NCBI RefSeq assembly: GCF_004519545.1
Contig: NZ_SDKM01000019.1
Span: forward strand, 35,453-99,452
Length of the DNA: 64,000 bases
Reading direction: 5' to 3'
Source: Nocardioides guangzhouensis
GTDB lineage: Bacteria > Actinomycetota > Actinomycetes > Propionibacteriales > Nocardioidaceae
Shown: positions 51,941-60,247 of the stretch, in pieces
How the letters are laid out: every line of letters begins with the position of its first letter
Numbering within the stretch: the first letter of the stretch is position 1
Translations under genes and position numbers: made by a program
The notes under the pieces: generated by a model
Databases searched by the model: none
What the model saw: only the letters and a program-made list of their open reading frames with translations
What the model was told of the DNA's origin: nothing

Positions 51941-52053
51941 ATAATCTGCTGCTTCTGTTTCAGATTTTCTCCAGCCGTGAGACGATGTCAAGGGTCTGGC
52001 GGCAACAAGTTCGGGCAGTTCGCGCGACGACCGCCCTCGAACGGAGAGTCCTG

Positions 52054-52452
52054 ATGGATGACAGGCGCTTGGAGGCCTTCCGGCTGCTGGGGATCCCTGC
52101 GGGCAGCGACCGGGCAACCGTCGCGCATGCCTATCGGCGGTTGGCTCGTGAGACCCATCCGGACGTCTCAACCGACCCGCTGGCCATGGACCGGTTTGTC
52201 GCCCTGGCCGATGCCTACAGGGTGGCGTCCCAGCCTCCAGCGGCTGAGTCCTTCGACGTCGTCCTCGCGGCCCCTGGCCCGTCGGTGCGGCCCGGTCGCG
52301 GCGAGGCGTCCCCTGATCGGTCGACCCGGGTGCGCGGGTTCTGGATCTCGACATCGCTGGCCGGTGCCGCTCCTGGTCCCCCGATCGTTGCTGGTCCGGT
52401 CATGGTCCGACCCGCTCCATCCGCGCCGGATCGGGGGGTACGCCGTGGCTGA
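52054..52452 (+). CDS. J-domain protein
   Basis: A 132-residue protein whose first 65 residues form a J domain: FRLLGIPAGSDRATVAHAYR and RLARETHPDVST with the HPD triad (residues 35-37), then LADAYRVAS. The rest is Pro/Gly/Arg-rich and probably disordered. It stimulates DnaK-type ATPases. ATG 52054 has GGAGAG upstream. It overlaps the HspR-like gene by eight bases. Confidence 0.85.
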   Translation: MDDRRLEAFRLLGIPAGSDRATVAHAYRRLARETHPDVSTDPLAMDRFVALADAYRVASQPPAAESFDVVLAAPGPSVRPGRGEASPDRSTRVRGFWISTSLAGAAPGPPIVAGPVMVRPAPSAPDRGVRRG

Positions 52453-52792
52453 CGTGGGGAGTGACCGCGCTGTGTACTCCATCTCGGTGGCGGCCGAGGT
52501 GACCGGGGTCAACCCGCAGATGCTGCGGGTCTATGAGCAGAAGGGGTTGTTGAAGCCCTACCGGACCGAGGGCGGGACCCGCCGCTACAGCGACCAGGAA
52601 CTGGACCGCATCGGGGAGATCGCCACCCTCCTCGCGATCGGTCTGAACCTGGCCGGTGTCGAGGAGGTCCTCCGGCTCCGTGCCGAGAACCATCGCCTCC
52701 AGCGTGAGGTGGACCGGCTCCGAGGCCGGGCGCCCGAGACATCGAGCGATCGCCGGTCGGGACGCGCGTCACGAGTCGACCCCCGAGGGTGA
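52445..52792 (+). CDS. hspR: HspR-like MerR-family heat-shock repressor
   Basis: A 115-residue regulator: YSISVAAEVTGVNPQMLRVY (winged helix-turn-helix), EQKGLLKPYRTEGGTRRYSD, and GLNLAGVEEVLRLRAENHRL into a short coiled coil. This is the HspR pattern, a repressor of dnaK/clpB/hsp20 genes that uses DnaK as co-repressor. Start GTG 52445; a second GTG at 52454 is possible. It likely controls the divergent hsp20 promoter. Confidence 0.88.
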   Translation: MADVGSDRAVYSISVAAEVTGVNPQMLRVYEQKGLLKPYRTEGGTRRYSDQELDRIGEIATLLAIGLNLAGVEEVLRLRAENHRLQREVDRLRGRAPETSSDRRSGRASRVDPRG

Positions 52793-52866
52793 GCCGTGCT
52801 GGAGGCGGGTGTCCGGAGGCGGGTCGAAAGTCAGCTCCCTGGCCACCCCGCCGCTGGTGCGGCGGT

Positions 52867-53601
52867 TCATCGCCCAGATCGCACCAGGTCTGGTAGCGCC
52901 GTGATGACCAGGTTCTGCAGGTAGCCGCCCGCGTCCTCGAGGTACGGGCCGGTGCAGGTGACGATACGCAGACGCTCGGGTCCGGTTCGGGCAAAGACCT
53001 CGTCGGGAAGTGCCTGTCGGTCGAACCGCTCGATGCTGTCGACCCGGTACGGGCGCCGGGACCCCGATCCGAGGACCACCCGGATCCGCTCGCCGGCCGT
53101 GATCGCGGAGAGCCGGGCCAAGGGACCCACGCCGTACCGGCGGGAGTCGACGTGACCCGCGAGCACCGCAGAACCCGGGGTTTCCGGAGCTGGACCGTAG
53201 CGGTACCAGCCGATCACCGCGGGATCGGCGGGGAGCTCCATGGCGCCGGTGGCCGTGACGCCCGCGGGCCTGACGACCATGTCGACCCCCAGCGCAGGGA
53301 TCTCCAGCCTTGCTGGGAGTCCACCATCCGGAGTGGCAGCGCCGGCGGCCTGGCCCTCGATGGCGGCGGAGGACCGACCCACCCGGTCCGGGGCCGGGTC
53401 GGCCGTGGGTCCGGTGCCGTGACCGAGGAGGCCGTTCGCTCCGGGCTGCTGCGTGCCGGCGTCCGCGACAGCGGCTCGGCCGCGCACGTCGGTCGGGTCG
53501 TCCCTGCCGGCGTGCAAGGCCTGCGCCCCGAGGGCCAGCCCGGCGGCCGATGCAAGAAGCAGCAGTAGCCACCGGGCCGGTCCGGCGACGGGTGTCGCCA
53601 C
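52867..53601 (-). CDS. Class F-type sortase
   Basis: A 244-residue transpeptidase: N-terminal signal anchor (WLLLLLASAAGLALG), a linker, and the sortase beta barrel with RLEIPALGVDMVVRPAGV, VIGWYRYGPAPETPGSAVLA, His150 in LAGHVDSRRYG and Cys216 in IVTCTGPY. The third catalytic residue, an Arg expected shortly after the Cys strand, is not visible: that stretch reads DAGGYLQNLVITA. It anchors proteins to the cell wall. Start GTG 53601, seven bases from the DUF4397 stop. Confidence 0.85.
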   Translation of the reverse strand: MATPVAGPARWLLLLLASAAGLALGAQALHAGRDDPTDVRGRAAVADAGTQQPGANGLLGHGTGPTADPAPDRVGRSSAAIEGQAAGAATPDGGLPARLEIPALGVDMVVRPAGVTATGAMELPADPAVIGWYRYGPAPETPGSAVLAGHVDSRRYGVGPLARLSAITAGERIRVVLGSGSRRPYRVDSIERFDRQALPDEVFARTGPERLRIVTCTGPYLEDAGGYLQNLVITALPDLVRSGR

Positions 53602-53607
53602 GACGAG

Positions 53608-54429
53608 CTAGCGGCGGACGCGTGCGGGCGCGAGCCGCACGAGCGCCACCAGCAGCCCGACGGCCGAGGCAGAGACGAGCGCGACGGTCCACCACGGTGC
53701 CGAGGCTGACGCCTCGGCCGCTCCGGTCTGGCCGCCGGGGACGCTGGTCGGGGAGGAGTGCAGACCGTCGATGGTCTGCACGGCCAGGGCCAGGTTGTCA
53801 TCGTCGGCAGAGCCCCACGCGTACACGATCGTCGAGGTCCCCTCGGTGAGGGTCACGTCCGTGGGACCGAGGACGGCCTGGTCCTCGCCGGTGAGGGTGA
53901 CGTCGGCGGAGTACGTCCCGGCCGGTAGGTCGGCGGACTGCTCGTCCGGGTTGGCCAGGCCCTCGAAGACCACGTCCCCGTCGGCTCGGACGTCGACGGC
54001 CGGTGCGGCAGCGTCGTGCCGCACCACCAGGCGCGCCTCGCCGGGCTTGGTCGGCGAGGTGTCGTTGACGTAGGGGGTGAGCACCGGATTTCCCTGGGCA
54101 TCGAGGTGAGCCACCACGGTGGCGTTCGCGCCCGCACCGAGCTCGACCCCCGAGGCCTCGATGGCCGGGTCGGCGGTGGCCGGGTCGTCCCCGGCAGCGA
54201 AGACCTGCAGGTCGTAGGAGCCGGCGGGCAGGGACAGGGGGTCGGTGAGCGTGCCGGGCTCGAAGTCCGGGAGGATCTCGTCGCCGTTGGCGTAGACGTC
54301 GACGGTGAGGCCCGGCACGGCGTGCAGCACCGTCACCGTGGCGTCGGCGGCGGCCGCGGCGGCGGGAGGGGACAAGGGGGCAAGTGCGGCCAGGCCGGTG
54401 AAGCCGGCTACGGCAAGGATGCGCATCAT
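53608..54429 (-). CDS. DUF4397 surface protein, likely partner of the sortase
   Basis: A 273-residue exported protein: signal peptide (AVAGFTGLAALAPLSPPAAA), two DUF4397-like halves (VTVLHAVPGLTVDVYANGDE and ARLVVRHDAAAPAVDVRADG), a Ser/Pro linker, a helix (WWTVALVSASAVGLLVALV) and an Arg-containing tail (RLAPARVRR). The helix plus positive tail is a sorting-signal layout, but no LPxTG precedes it; SVPGGQTG is the nearest candidate. It is first in an operon with the sortase. Confidence 0.82.
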   Translation of the reverse strand: MMRILAVAGFTGLAALAPLSPPAAAAAADATVTVLHAVPGLTVDVYANGDEILPDFEPGTLTDPLSLPAGSYDLQVFAAGDDPATADPAIEASGVELGAGANATVVAHLDAQGNPVLTPYVNDTSPTKPGEARLVVRHDAAAPAVDVRADGDVVFEGLANPDEQSADLPAGTYSADVTLTGEDQAVLGPTDVTLTEGTSTIVYAWGSADDDNLALAVQTIDGLHSSPTSVPGGQTGAAEASASAPWWTVALVSASAVGLLVALVRLAPARVRR

Positions 54430-55159
54430 CGGTGTGGTCCTCTCGAGGTCGAAGAATCCTTGTCAGTCGTTCGCAGCCACCGGCGATGTGGATCGGATTC
54501 TTCAACAAGTATCTAGACATCGTGTTGAGGTCTGTCGGGGCTTGAGCGTGGCGGGCCGGCGTCGTCGGTCCGCGCGACCCGTCACGCCGAGCCTGGGTCC
54601 CCCAGATGGACGCGCCAGCGTTGAGAGCGCGTTCCCGCCACCGCCAGCACAGTGGCGCGCAATCTGCCGCAGCCAGAAGCATCCCTAGGGGTGAGGTAGG
54701 TCGTCGGTTTGCCGGGGTACGTAGAAGTTGCGTTCTCGGGACTTACGCAGATCTCGGGTCCGCGTGCGCCGCCCGGTCTCCCAGTGGATACCTCCGGGCG
54801 GCGCCTTGTGCGCCAGCAAGGGCGCCGCTCCTCGTGGGGGAAGGGGCGGCGGCGCCTTCGCGCCGTGTACAACAGCCGGGCCGGTTGGGTTGGGCCGTGG
54901 TGCAACGTTGGGGCCTTCGACGCCCGACGGCGACGTCGTGGTGTTGCACGGGATTCGGCTCGACGGCTGCGTGGTAGCGGGTGCCCCGCGGGGACCAGAC
55001 ACGGAGCGGCGTCAGAGCATGAAACCTGGAGTCGATGTCTGACTCCCCGTGATGCCGCCGTGAGGTCGCTGGCGTGCCGTCACCGATGCACGAGATTCCC
55101 TTCGACATATTCGTGGCAGCATCAGTGTCCTCAGCGCCGGTTGCGGCGATGATCGGCAC
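54430..55159. other. 730-base structured region without a supported gene
   Basis: It holds several hairpins: GCGCCGCCCGG / CCGGGCGGCGC (54766-54776 with 54794-54804, 11 bp), a following GGCGCCTTG / CAAGGGCGCC stem with one bulge, and a longer-range GTGCAAC / GTTGCAC pair near 54900-54950. Frames across it look like noise. A structured RNA is possible; no tRNA or known RNA is recognised. Confidence 0.4.
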
Positions 55160-55519
55160 ATGGCGTGGTCGCTGCTGATCGTGGACGATCATCCCGACTT
55201 CCGGCGGGCAGCTCGCGAGCTGCTGTCCTCGCCTGACTTCGTGGTGGTGGGCGAAGCCACGGGCGCGATGGACGCCATCCGCCTGGCGACGGCCCTCGAG
55301 CCGGAGCTGGTCCTTCTCGACATCAGGCTGCCCGACGGTGATGGGTTCGCCGTTGCTGAGTCACTGGCCGGACTGGAAGCCCGCCCCGCAGTGGTGTTGA
55401 CGTCGAGCCACGACGCGACCGTCTTCCAGGACCGCCTGGCATCGGCGCCGGTGCGGGGGTTCGTGCCGAAGGTCGACATCTCGGTCGACCGGCTCGTGGA
55501 ACTTCTCGGTGAGTCGTGA
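55160..55519 (+). CDS. Stand-alone response-regulator receiver
   Basis: A 119-residue receiver domain with no output domain. Acidic pair in LLIVDDHPDF, phosphoacceptor Asp54 in LVLLDIRLPDGDG, Thr81 in VVLTSSHD and Lys104 in RGFVPKVDI are all present. It overlaps the histidine kinase gene that follows by four bases. It could be a phosphate relay or sink (CheY-like) for that kinase. Confidence 0.92.
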   Translation: MAWSLLIVDDHPDFRRAARELLSSPDFVVVGEATGAMDAIRLATALEPELVLLDIRLPDGDGFAVAESLAGLEARPAVVLTSSHDATVFQDRLASAPVRGFVPKVDISVDRLVELLGES

Positions 55520-56997
55520 TGGGCCCCTTCGTCTACGTCGTCGCGGACCTGGCCGTCGGCACCGCATTCCTGCTCGGGGGACTGCTGGTGTGGCGATACG
55601 GGAGGGCACGCCTGCCTGCGGCACTGCTGGCGCTGGCGGGCGGCTCGTGGTTCATCGGCAACCTCGGCGGGTTGCCTGGGGTCGCAGGGGTCGCGGCAGC
55701 GAGTGCGACGTACCTCCACCGTGGCCCACTCCTCCACGCCGACCTCACGCTGCCAAGCGGTCGACCGCGCTCGCGGATCGTGCTGGCCGCAGTGGTGCTC
55801 GGGTACGCCGTCTCCGCCGTGGCGCCTCTGGCGCGCAGCCCGCTGGTGACCCTGGGCGTGGCCGCCGGTCTGGTTGCGGTCACGCTGCAGCAGCGGCGCA
55901 TGACGGTCGACGTGCTGCCCGTCGCGGCCCTGACTGCCGCGCTCGCCGGCCCGACGCTGGCCCGAATGCTGCTCCCGGCGTCGGCTGCGGGAGGCGCCCT
56001 GCTCTGGTACGACGGGTGCCTGCTGATCCTGGCGGCCGCCCTCGTGGCCCGGCTCATCCGATCACGGCGCGTCGACGTGGCCGACCTGGTGGTCGGGCTG
56101 AGCGTGGCGCCCTCGCAGAGCTTGCGAGACGCGCTGGCGAGGGCGGTGGGCGATCCCGCCCTCCAGGTTGTCTACGTCGCCGGTACCGGCTTCGTCGACG
56201 CTCGCGGAGCGCCGACCAGCCTCGACCGGGGGGAGGGGCGCACGGTCACTCCGCTGTCAAGGGACGGGCAGGTCTTCGGGTTCATCACGCACGACCCGGC
56301 AGTCCTCGCCGATCCTGTGCTGGTGGAAGCCGTGGCGACGGCGGCGGCCCTGACCTCGGCCAACGCCCGGCTGCAGGCCGACGTGGAGCGGCAGGCAGCC
56401 CAGGTACGCGCTTCCCGCCGCCGGATCGTGTCGGCTGGCATCGAGGAGCGCCGCCGGCTGGAGGCAGAGCTGAGCCTCGGTCCGAGCGCCCGGCTGGAGC
56501 GGGTGGAGGCGTTGCTGGACGCCGTACCCGCCGCGGGCACACAGGACGGCCTTGTCGACGTGGCACGCAACCAGGCCAGGCAGGTCGCCTCGGACTTGCG
56601 CGACCTGGCCCGCGGGCTGCATCCGATGGCGCTGCGTGCGTCCGGTCTCGCGGGGGCGGTCACCGAGCTGGCTGCGTCGGCCCCGATCCCCGTATCGGTC
56701 GAGGTGGACGTCCCGGAGGTGCCGGAGGAGGTGTCCGAGACGCTGTACTACGTATGCGCGGAGGGGCTCACCAACGTCGCACGGCATGCGCAGGCGCGGG
56801 CGGCGTCGATCCGGTTGACCGGCGAGGGCAAACACGTCCGGGTGAGCGTGATCGACGACGGCGCCGGTGGTGCCGACTCGCGCGGCTCCGGGCTACGCGG
56901 CTTGGCGGATCGTGTCCAGGCCCTCGGAGGTGAGCTGAGCGTGGCGTCCGACCACTCGGGCACATGTCTGGAGGCGTGGGTGCCGACCGGCTCCTGA
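55516..56997 (+). CDS. Histidine kinase homologue lacking the phosphoacceptor His
   Basis: A 493-residue membrane protein: about six N-terminal helices, a linker/GAF-like region (residues about 190-265), a dimerisation helix, and a C-terminal ATP-binding domain. The H-box is ERRRLEAELSLGPSARL where related kinases read ERRxLExxLHDGAQQRL, so His is replaced by Ser320 and Asp by Leu321. The ATP side is good: Asn420 in GLTNVARHAQA, DDG at 447-449, and RGSGLRGLADRVQALGGEL. It can bind ATP but has no own His to phosphorylate. Start is GTG 55516 or ATG 55519. Confidence 0.85.
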   Translation: MMGPFVYVVADLAVGTAFLLGGLLVWRYGRARLPAALLALAGGSWFIGNLGGLPGVAGVAAASATYLHRGPLLHADLTLPSGRPRSRIVLAAVVLGYAVSAVAPLARSPLVTLGVAAGLVAVTLQQRRMTVDVLPVAALTAALAGPTLARMLLPASAAGGALLWYDGCLLILAAALVARLIRSRRVDVADLVVGLSVAPSQSLRDALARAVGDPALQVVYVAGTGFVDARGAPTSLDRGEGRTVTPLSRDGQVFGFITHDPAVLADPVLVEAVATAAALTSANARLQADVERQAAQVRASRRRIVSAGIEERRRLEAELSLGPSARLERVEALLDAVPAAGTQDGLVDVARNQARQVASDLRDLARGLHPMALRASGLAGAVTELAASAPIPVSVEVDVPEVPEEVSETLYYVCAEGLTNVARHAQARAASIRLTGEGKHVRVSVIDDGAGGADSRGSGLRGLADRVQALGGELSVASDHSGTCLEAWVPTGS

Positions 56998-57016
56998 GTG
57001 GGGGCCGTGTTCCACG

Positions 57017-58435
57017 TCATCGGAGCCGCACCCACTCATGCAGGCCCCAGACGGCGCGGTCTCCGGCGTACGCCGACTGCACCCGCAGGAACCGGAGCCC
57101 ACCGTCGTTGACATCCCAGTGCGCACTCCAGTTGCCGGAACACCGGACGCCGGGGTCCCAGTTGAAGGAGATCATGGCCCGTGACACCCGGTAGGTCGCC
57201 GTGCAGTCGGACTCCAGGTCCGAGTAGTGTCCACCGTCGAGCGTGATCGTCCACGGGGCGCCGGTGATCTGCTTGACGTCCTGCTCGGCGACGCCGATGT
57301 CGAGGAGCTCCTTCTCGGTGAACGTGGTCCGGTAGGTGCCGTCCAGGACAGCCGGGTCGATGGGTGTACCGATGTCGGTAGCCGCGCCGCTGCTCCGGCA
57401 CTGGGTGATCACCACGGGCGCGACTGACCCGTCGGCCTTGAGTGCCTCGATCCGCCGGATGGTCGGGCCGACCTGCGGGTCGGCCAGCATCTGCGCGCGG
57501 AGGGGCGCGGTCGACCGTTTGATCTCGGCGACCGCCGCCGGCCCGGCCATGGCGACCCCCTTGCCCTCCGCGCAGGCGGCGTAGAGCAGCTCCCCCTCCC
57601 GGGGGCGGGTCTGGACCAGCGAGTCGCGGGTGCTGCGTGCAGCCTCGGTGAGCGCCGTCCGGGCGTCGTCGGGGAGGCGGTTCCAGGTGCTGTCGTTGAC
57701 GACGAGGGTGTCGATCTTGCCGTAGAGGGTCACGTCGGCCGTGAGCGTCGCTGGCGGCCCGAAGCTCCTGTCTGCCCCGGACTCCGCTCCGGCCAGGGAG
57801 CCCTCCTCGTACGCGTCGTTGACGTCCTGACCGTCCAGCCACACGGGGTGGCTGCCGGGTGCGCGGAGCATGGCGTAGACGTCGCGTGAGTACGGCGCCT
57901 GGATCCGCGCACCCCGGAAGTCGGCGAGGGTGAGCAGGGGAGTGCCGAACCCGACGGGATGACGCAGCGTCTCCGGCCAGAGGGCGAGGCCACGGACGCC
58001 GGTGCCCTCGAGGCTGGCGAGCAGCGGCTCTGCCAGGTCACCGTCGACGACGCGGTCGACGAGGTCGTCACTGTCCAGCAGGAAGGGGGTCTGCAGCGCC
58101 CGCAACCCCTCGACGCCGAGGTCGTCCCAGCTTCGCGCGGGCACGACGCCGAGGTCGAAGGTCCCGTCCTGGACCCGGCGCGCCACCTGCTGGTCGAAGT
58201 CGGCCTCTCGATCGCCCGTGGCGACGTAGGTCGTCCGGACGTGCAGCCGGCCGGCCGACCGGTCTGCGACTGCCTCGGCGAAGTGCTTGATCTGGGAGTC
58301 CTGCGGACCACCCCGGTAGTCCGAGGTGGCGAGCTTCAACGTGATCACCGGTCCTGGCCCGCCGGCCTTGTCGACCACCGACTGGGTGCATGCGGCAAGC
58401 AGCAGTGCCGAGAGCAGGGCCACGATAGTGCGCAC
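57017..58435 (-). CDS. DctP-type TRAP substrate-binding lipoprotein with extra C-terminal domain
   Basis: A 472-residue lipoprotein starting at GTG 58435; the lipobox LLLAACTQS puts the lipid on Cys16. Residues about 30-340 are a DctP-family binding protein (ITLKLATSDYRGGP, GDREADFDQQVARRVQDGTF, LQTPFLLDSDDLVDRVVDGD, RHPVGFGTPLLTLADFRGAR). A beta-rich tail of about 115 residues follows (YRTTFTEKELLDIGVAEQDV, DGGHYSDLESDCTATYRV) that is not usual for DctP. No TRAP permease genes are nearby. It lies between the two kinase genes, so it may present a ligand to them. Confidence 0.85.
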   Translation of the reverse strand: MRTIVALLSALLLAACTQSVVDKAGGPGPVITLKLATSDYRGGPQDSQIKHFAEAVADRSAGRLHVRTTYVATGDREADFDQQVARRVQDGTFDLGVVPARSWDDLGVEGLRALQTPFLLDSDDLVDRVVDGDLAEPLLASLEGTGVRGLALWPETLRHPVGFGTPLLTLADFRGARIQAPYSRDVYAMLRAPGSHPVWLDGQDVNDAYEEGSLAGAESGADRSFGPPATLTADVTLYGKIDTLVVNDSTWNRLPDDARTALTEAARSTRDSLVQTRPREGELLYAACAEGKGVAMAGPAAVAEIKRSTAPLRAQMLADPQVGPTIRRIEALKADGSVAPVVITQCRSSGAATDIGTPIDPAVLDGTYRTTFTEKELLDIGVAEQDVKQITGAPWTITLDGGHYSDLESDCTATYRVSRAMISFNWDPGVRCSGNWSAHWDVNDGGLRFLRVQSAYAGDRAVWGLHEWVRLR

Positions 58436-58525
58436 ACTTGATGATGCACCTGGGCACCCGCCCGCCGCATGCGTGCCAGCCACAGTGACCATGGCCACCG
58501 CCACGGAGCGGTGCGAACATGTGGC

Positions 58526-60247
58526 ATGTCCACCGTGGGGCGGCTCGTGGTCTGGTCGGCGGTCGTCGGCACGGCGGTCGCGCTGGCACTGGTGCCACGC
58601 AGCCATGAACGGCTGACGACGTACGCCAGTGTCTCGCCCCGGCTGGCGGCGGCCGACGTGGTTGCTGCCCTGGCCCTGCTGGGGGCGTGCGTGGTCGGGT
58701 TGCTGCTCGAGCCGGCGCGGCCGGGTCTCGTCGCGCTCGCGCTGGCCGCGGCGGTGTGGACCACCCAGGACTGGGCGGGTTGGTACGACGGCCCGCAGTT
58801 CGTCGCCACTGTGGGGGTCGTGCTCGCACCACTGCTGGTTCCCCTCCTCGCCCATGCGGTCTTGGCCGCCGCGAGGCAACTCCGGCGGATGCGGGCTCCT
58901 CTGACGGCGTTGTACGCCGGCGCCGGGGTGGTCGCCGTCCTCCACGCGCTGTTCTATGACCCGTTCCTCGACGAGGACTGCTGGAACACGTGCACGATCA
59001 AGAACGTCCTGCTGGTCGCGGCACAACCCGACCTCGGCCACAGGGTCGCGGCTGCCTGGCTGCTGGTGACGGCAATCACGGGGGCTGCTCTTGTCGGGCT
59101 CGTGATCAGTTGGACAACCGTGGCCACGCGTGCGGCCGTTCGGTTGCGCGGCCCGGCCATCGTGGCCGCCATGGTGCTCGGCGGCGTGTTGCTGACACAG
59201 TCGGTGGCCAGATGGCGTCGACCTCGCGTGGACCCGCGAACGTCGCTCGACGCGGGTCTCTACCTCGCGCTCGTCGTGGCGGTGGTGCTCGTCGCAGCGG
59301 CCTGGGCCTATGGTCCGTTGCTCGACCGCTGGACCAGGCGCGGGGTCGCCCACCTGGTCAGGGGGCTCGGCGACGCCGTGGCGGCGGGTACCGTTGCTCG
59401 GGTCATCGCCGCCGCAACCGGTGATCCCAGCGTGCGGGTGGTGTACCGGTTGCCGTCGTCGGGCGGCTATGCCGACGCAGAGGGTCGGCATGTCGATCCG
59501 CCCCACTACGGACCGGGCGCGTTGCCAGTACTCCGCGACGGGCATGAGCTGGCCGTGGTGCTGCACGACCCGGACGCCACCGGCGGCGATGCCGTCCGGT
59601 CGGTCATGGGGACGGCGTTGATGCTCGCGCTGGACAACGAGCGGCTGCGCTCCGAGGGTCTGGCGCAGCTCGCCGACCTGCGGGCGTCCCGGGCACGGGT
59701 GGTGGAGACCGGCGACGCCGAACGTCGCCAGCTCGAGCGGAACCTGCACGACGGGGCGCAGCAGCGCATGTTGGCCCTCTCCTTCGACCTGCGCCGAGCG
59801 GTCGCTGGCGCTCGAGACCCCGAGGCGAGGACGGTGCTGGCCTCGGCAGAGGCGGAGTCGCGGACCGCCCTCGCCGAGCTGCGCGATCTGGCCCACGGCA
59901 TTCACCCTGCCGTCCTCGAGGAGGCGGGACTCGCACCCGCGCTGGCGACGCTCGCCGACCGTGCTCCCGTGCCGGTCGACGTCCAGGAGGATCTGGACGG
60001 GCGACTGCCACCGAGCGTCGAGCGCACGGCGTACGTCGTCGTCCGGGATGCCGTCGCCGCCGCGGCAGCCGATGGCTCGCAGGGCGTCACCGTCACGCTG
60101 ACCGAGGTCGCGGGCGATCTCGTGGTCGAGGTGCGGGGAGCCGGGCCCGGCCCGTTCAGATCCGTCGAGGACCGGGTCGCTGGCGCTGGTGGTCACGTCG
60201 TGGTGGCGCCGGACCGACTACGGGCGGTGATCCCGTGCGCGTCGTAG
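58526..60247 (+). CDS. Histidine kinase with intact His but degenerate ATP domain
   Basis: A 573-residue membrane protein with six to eight helices, a pair of cysteines in an outside loop (DEDCWNTCTIKN), a GAF-like linker (PSVRVVYRLPSSGGYADAEG) and the H-box DAERRQLERNLHDGAQQRM, with His408. The C-terminal ATP domain is eroded: the N-box reads YVVVRDAVAAAAADGSQG without Asn, the G1 motif reads VEVRGAGPGP without the Asp, and no GxGL lid follows. So it can accept phosphate but probably cannot use ATP well. It is divergent from the DctP gene (90 bases) and overlaps the regulator gene after it by 13 bases. Confidence 0.85.
   Translation: MSTVGRLVVWSAVVGTAVALALVPRSHERLTTYASVSPRLAAADVVAALALLGACVVGLLLEPARPGLVALALAAAVWTTQDWAGWYDGPQFVATVGVVLAPLLVPLLAHAVLAAARQLRRMRAPLTALYAGAGVVAVLHALFYDPFLDEDCWNTCTIKNVLLVAAQPDLGHRVAAAWLLVTAITGAALVGLVISWTTVATRAAVRLRGPAIVAAMVLGGVLLTQSVARWRRPRVDPRTSLDAGLYLALVVAVVLVAAAWAYGPLLDRWTRRGVAHLVRGLGDAVAAGTVARVIAAATGDPSVRVVYRLPSSGGYADAEGRHVDPPHYGPGALPVLRDGHELAVVLHDPDATGGDAVRSVMGTALMLALDNERLRSEGLAQLADLRASRARVVETGDAERRQLERNLHDGAQQRMLALSFDLRRAVAGARDPEARTVLASAEAESRTALAELRDLAHGIHPAVLEEAGLAPALATLADRAPVPVDVQEDLDGRLPPSVERTAYVVVRDAVAAAAADGSQGVTVTLTEVAGDLVVEVRGAGPGPFRSVEDRVAGAGGHVVVAPDRLRAVIPCAS

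Noticed and set aside
58436..60196. A 1059-residue minus-strand frame joining the DctP protein to a long N-terminal part
   Set aside because: The upstream part is antisense to the histidine kinase and low in hydrophobic content; a lipobox signal directly after GTG 58435 fixes the start.
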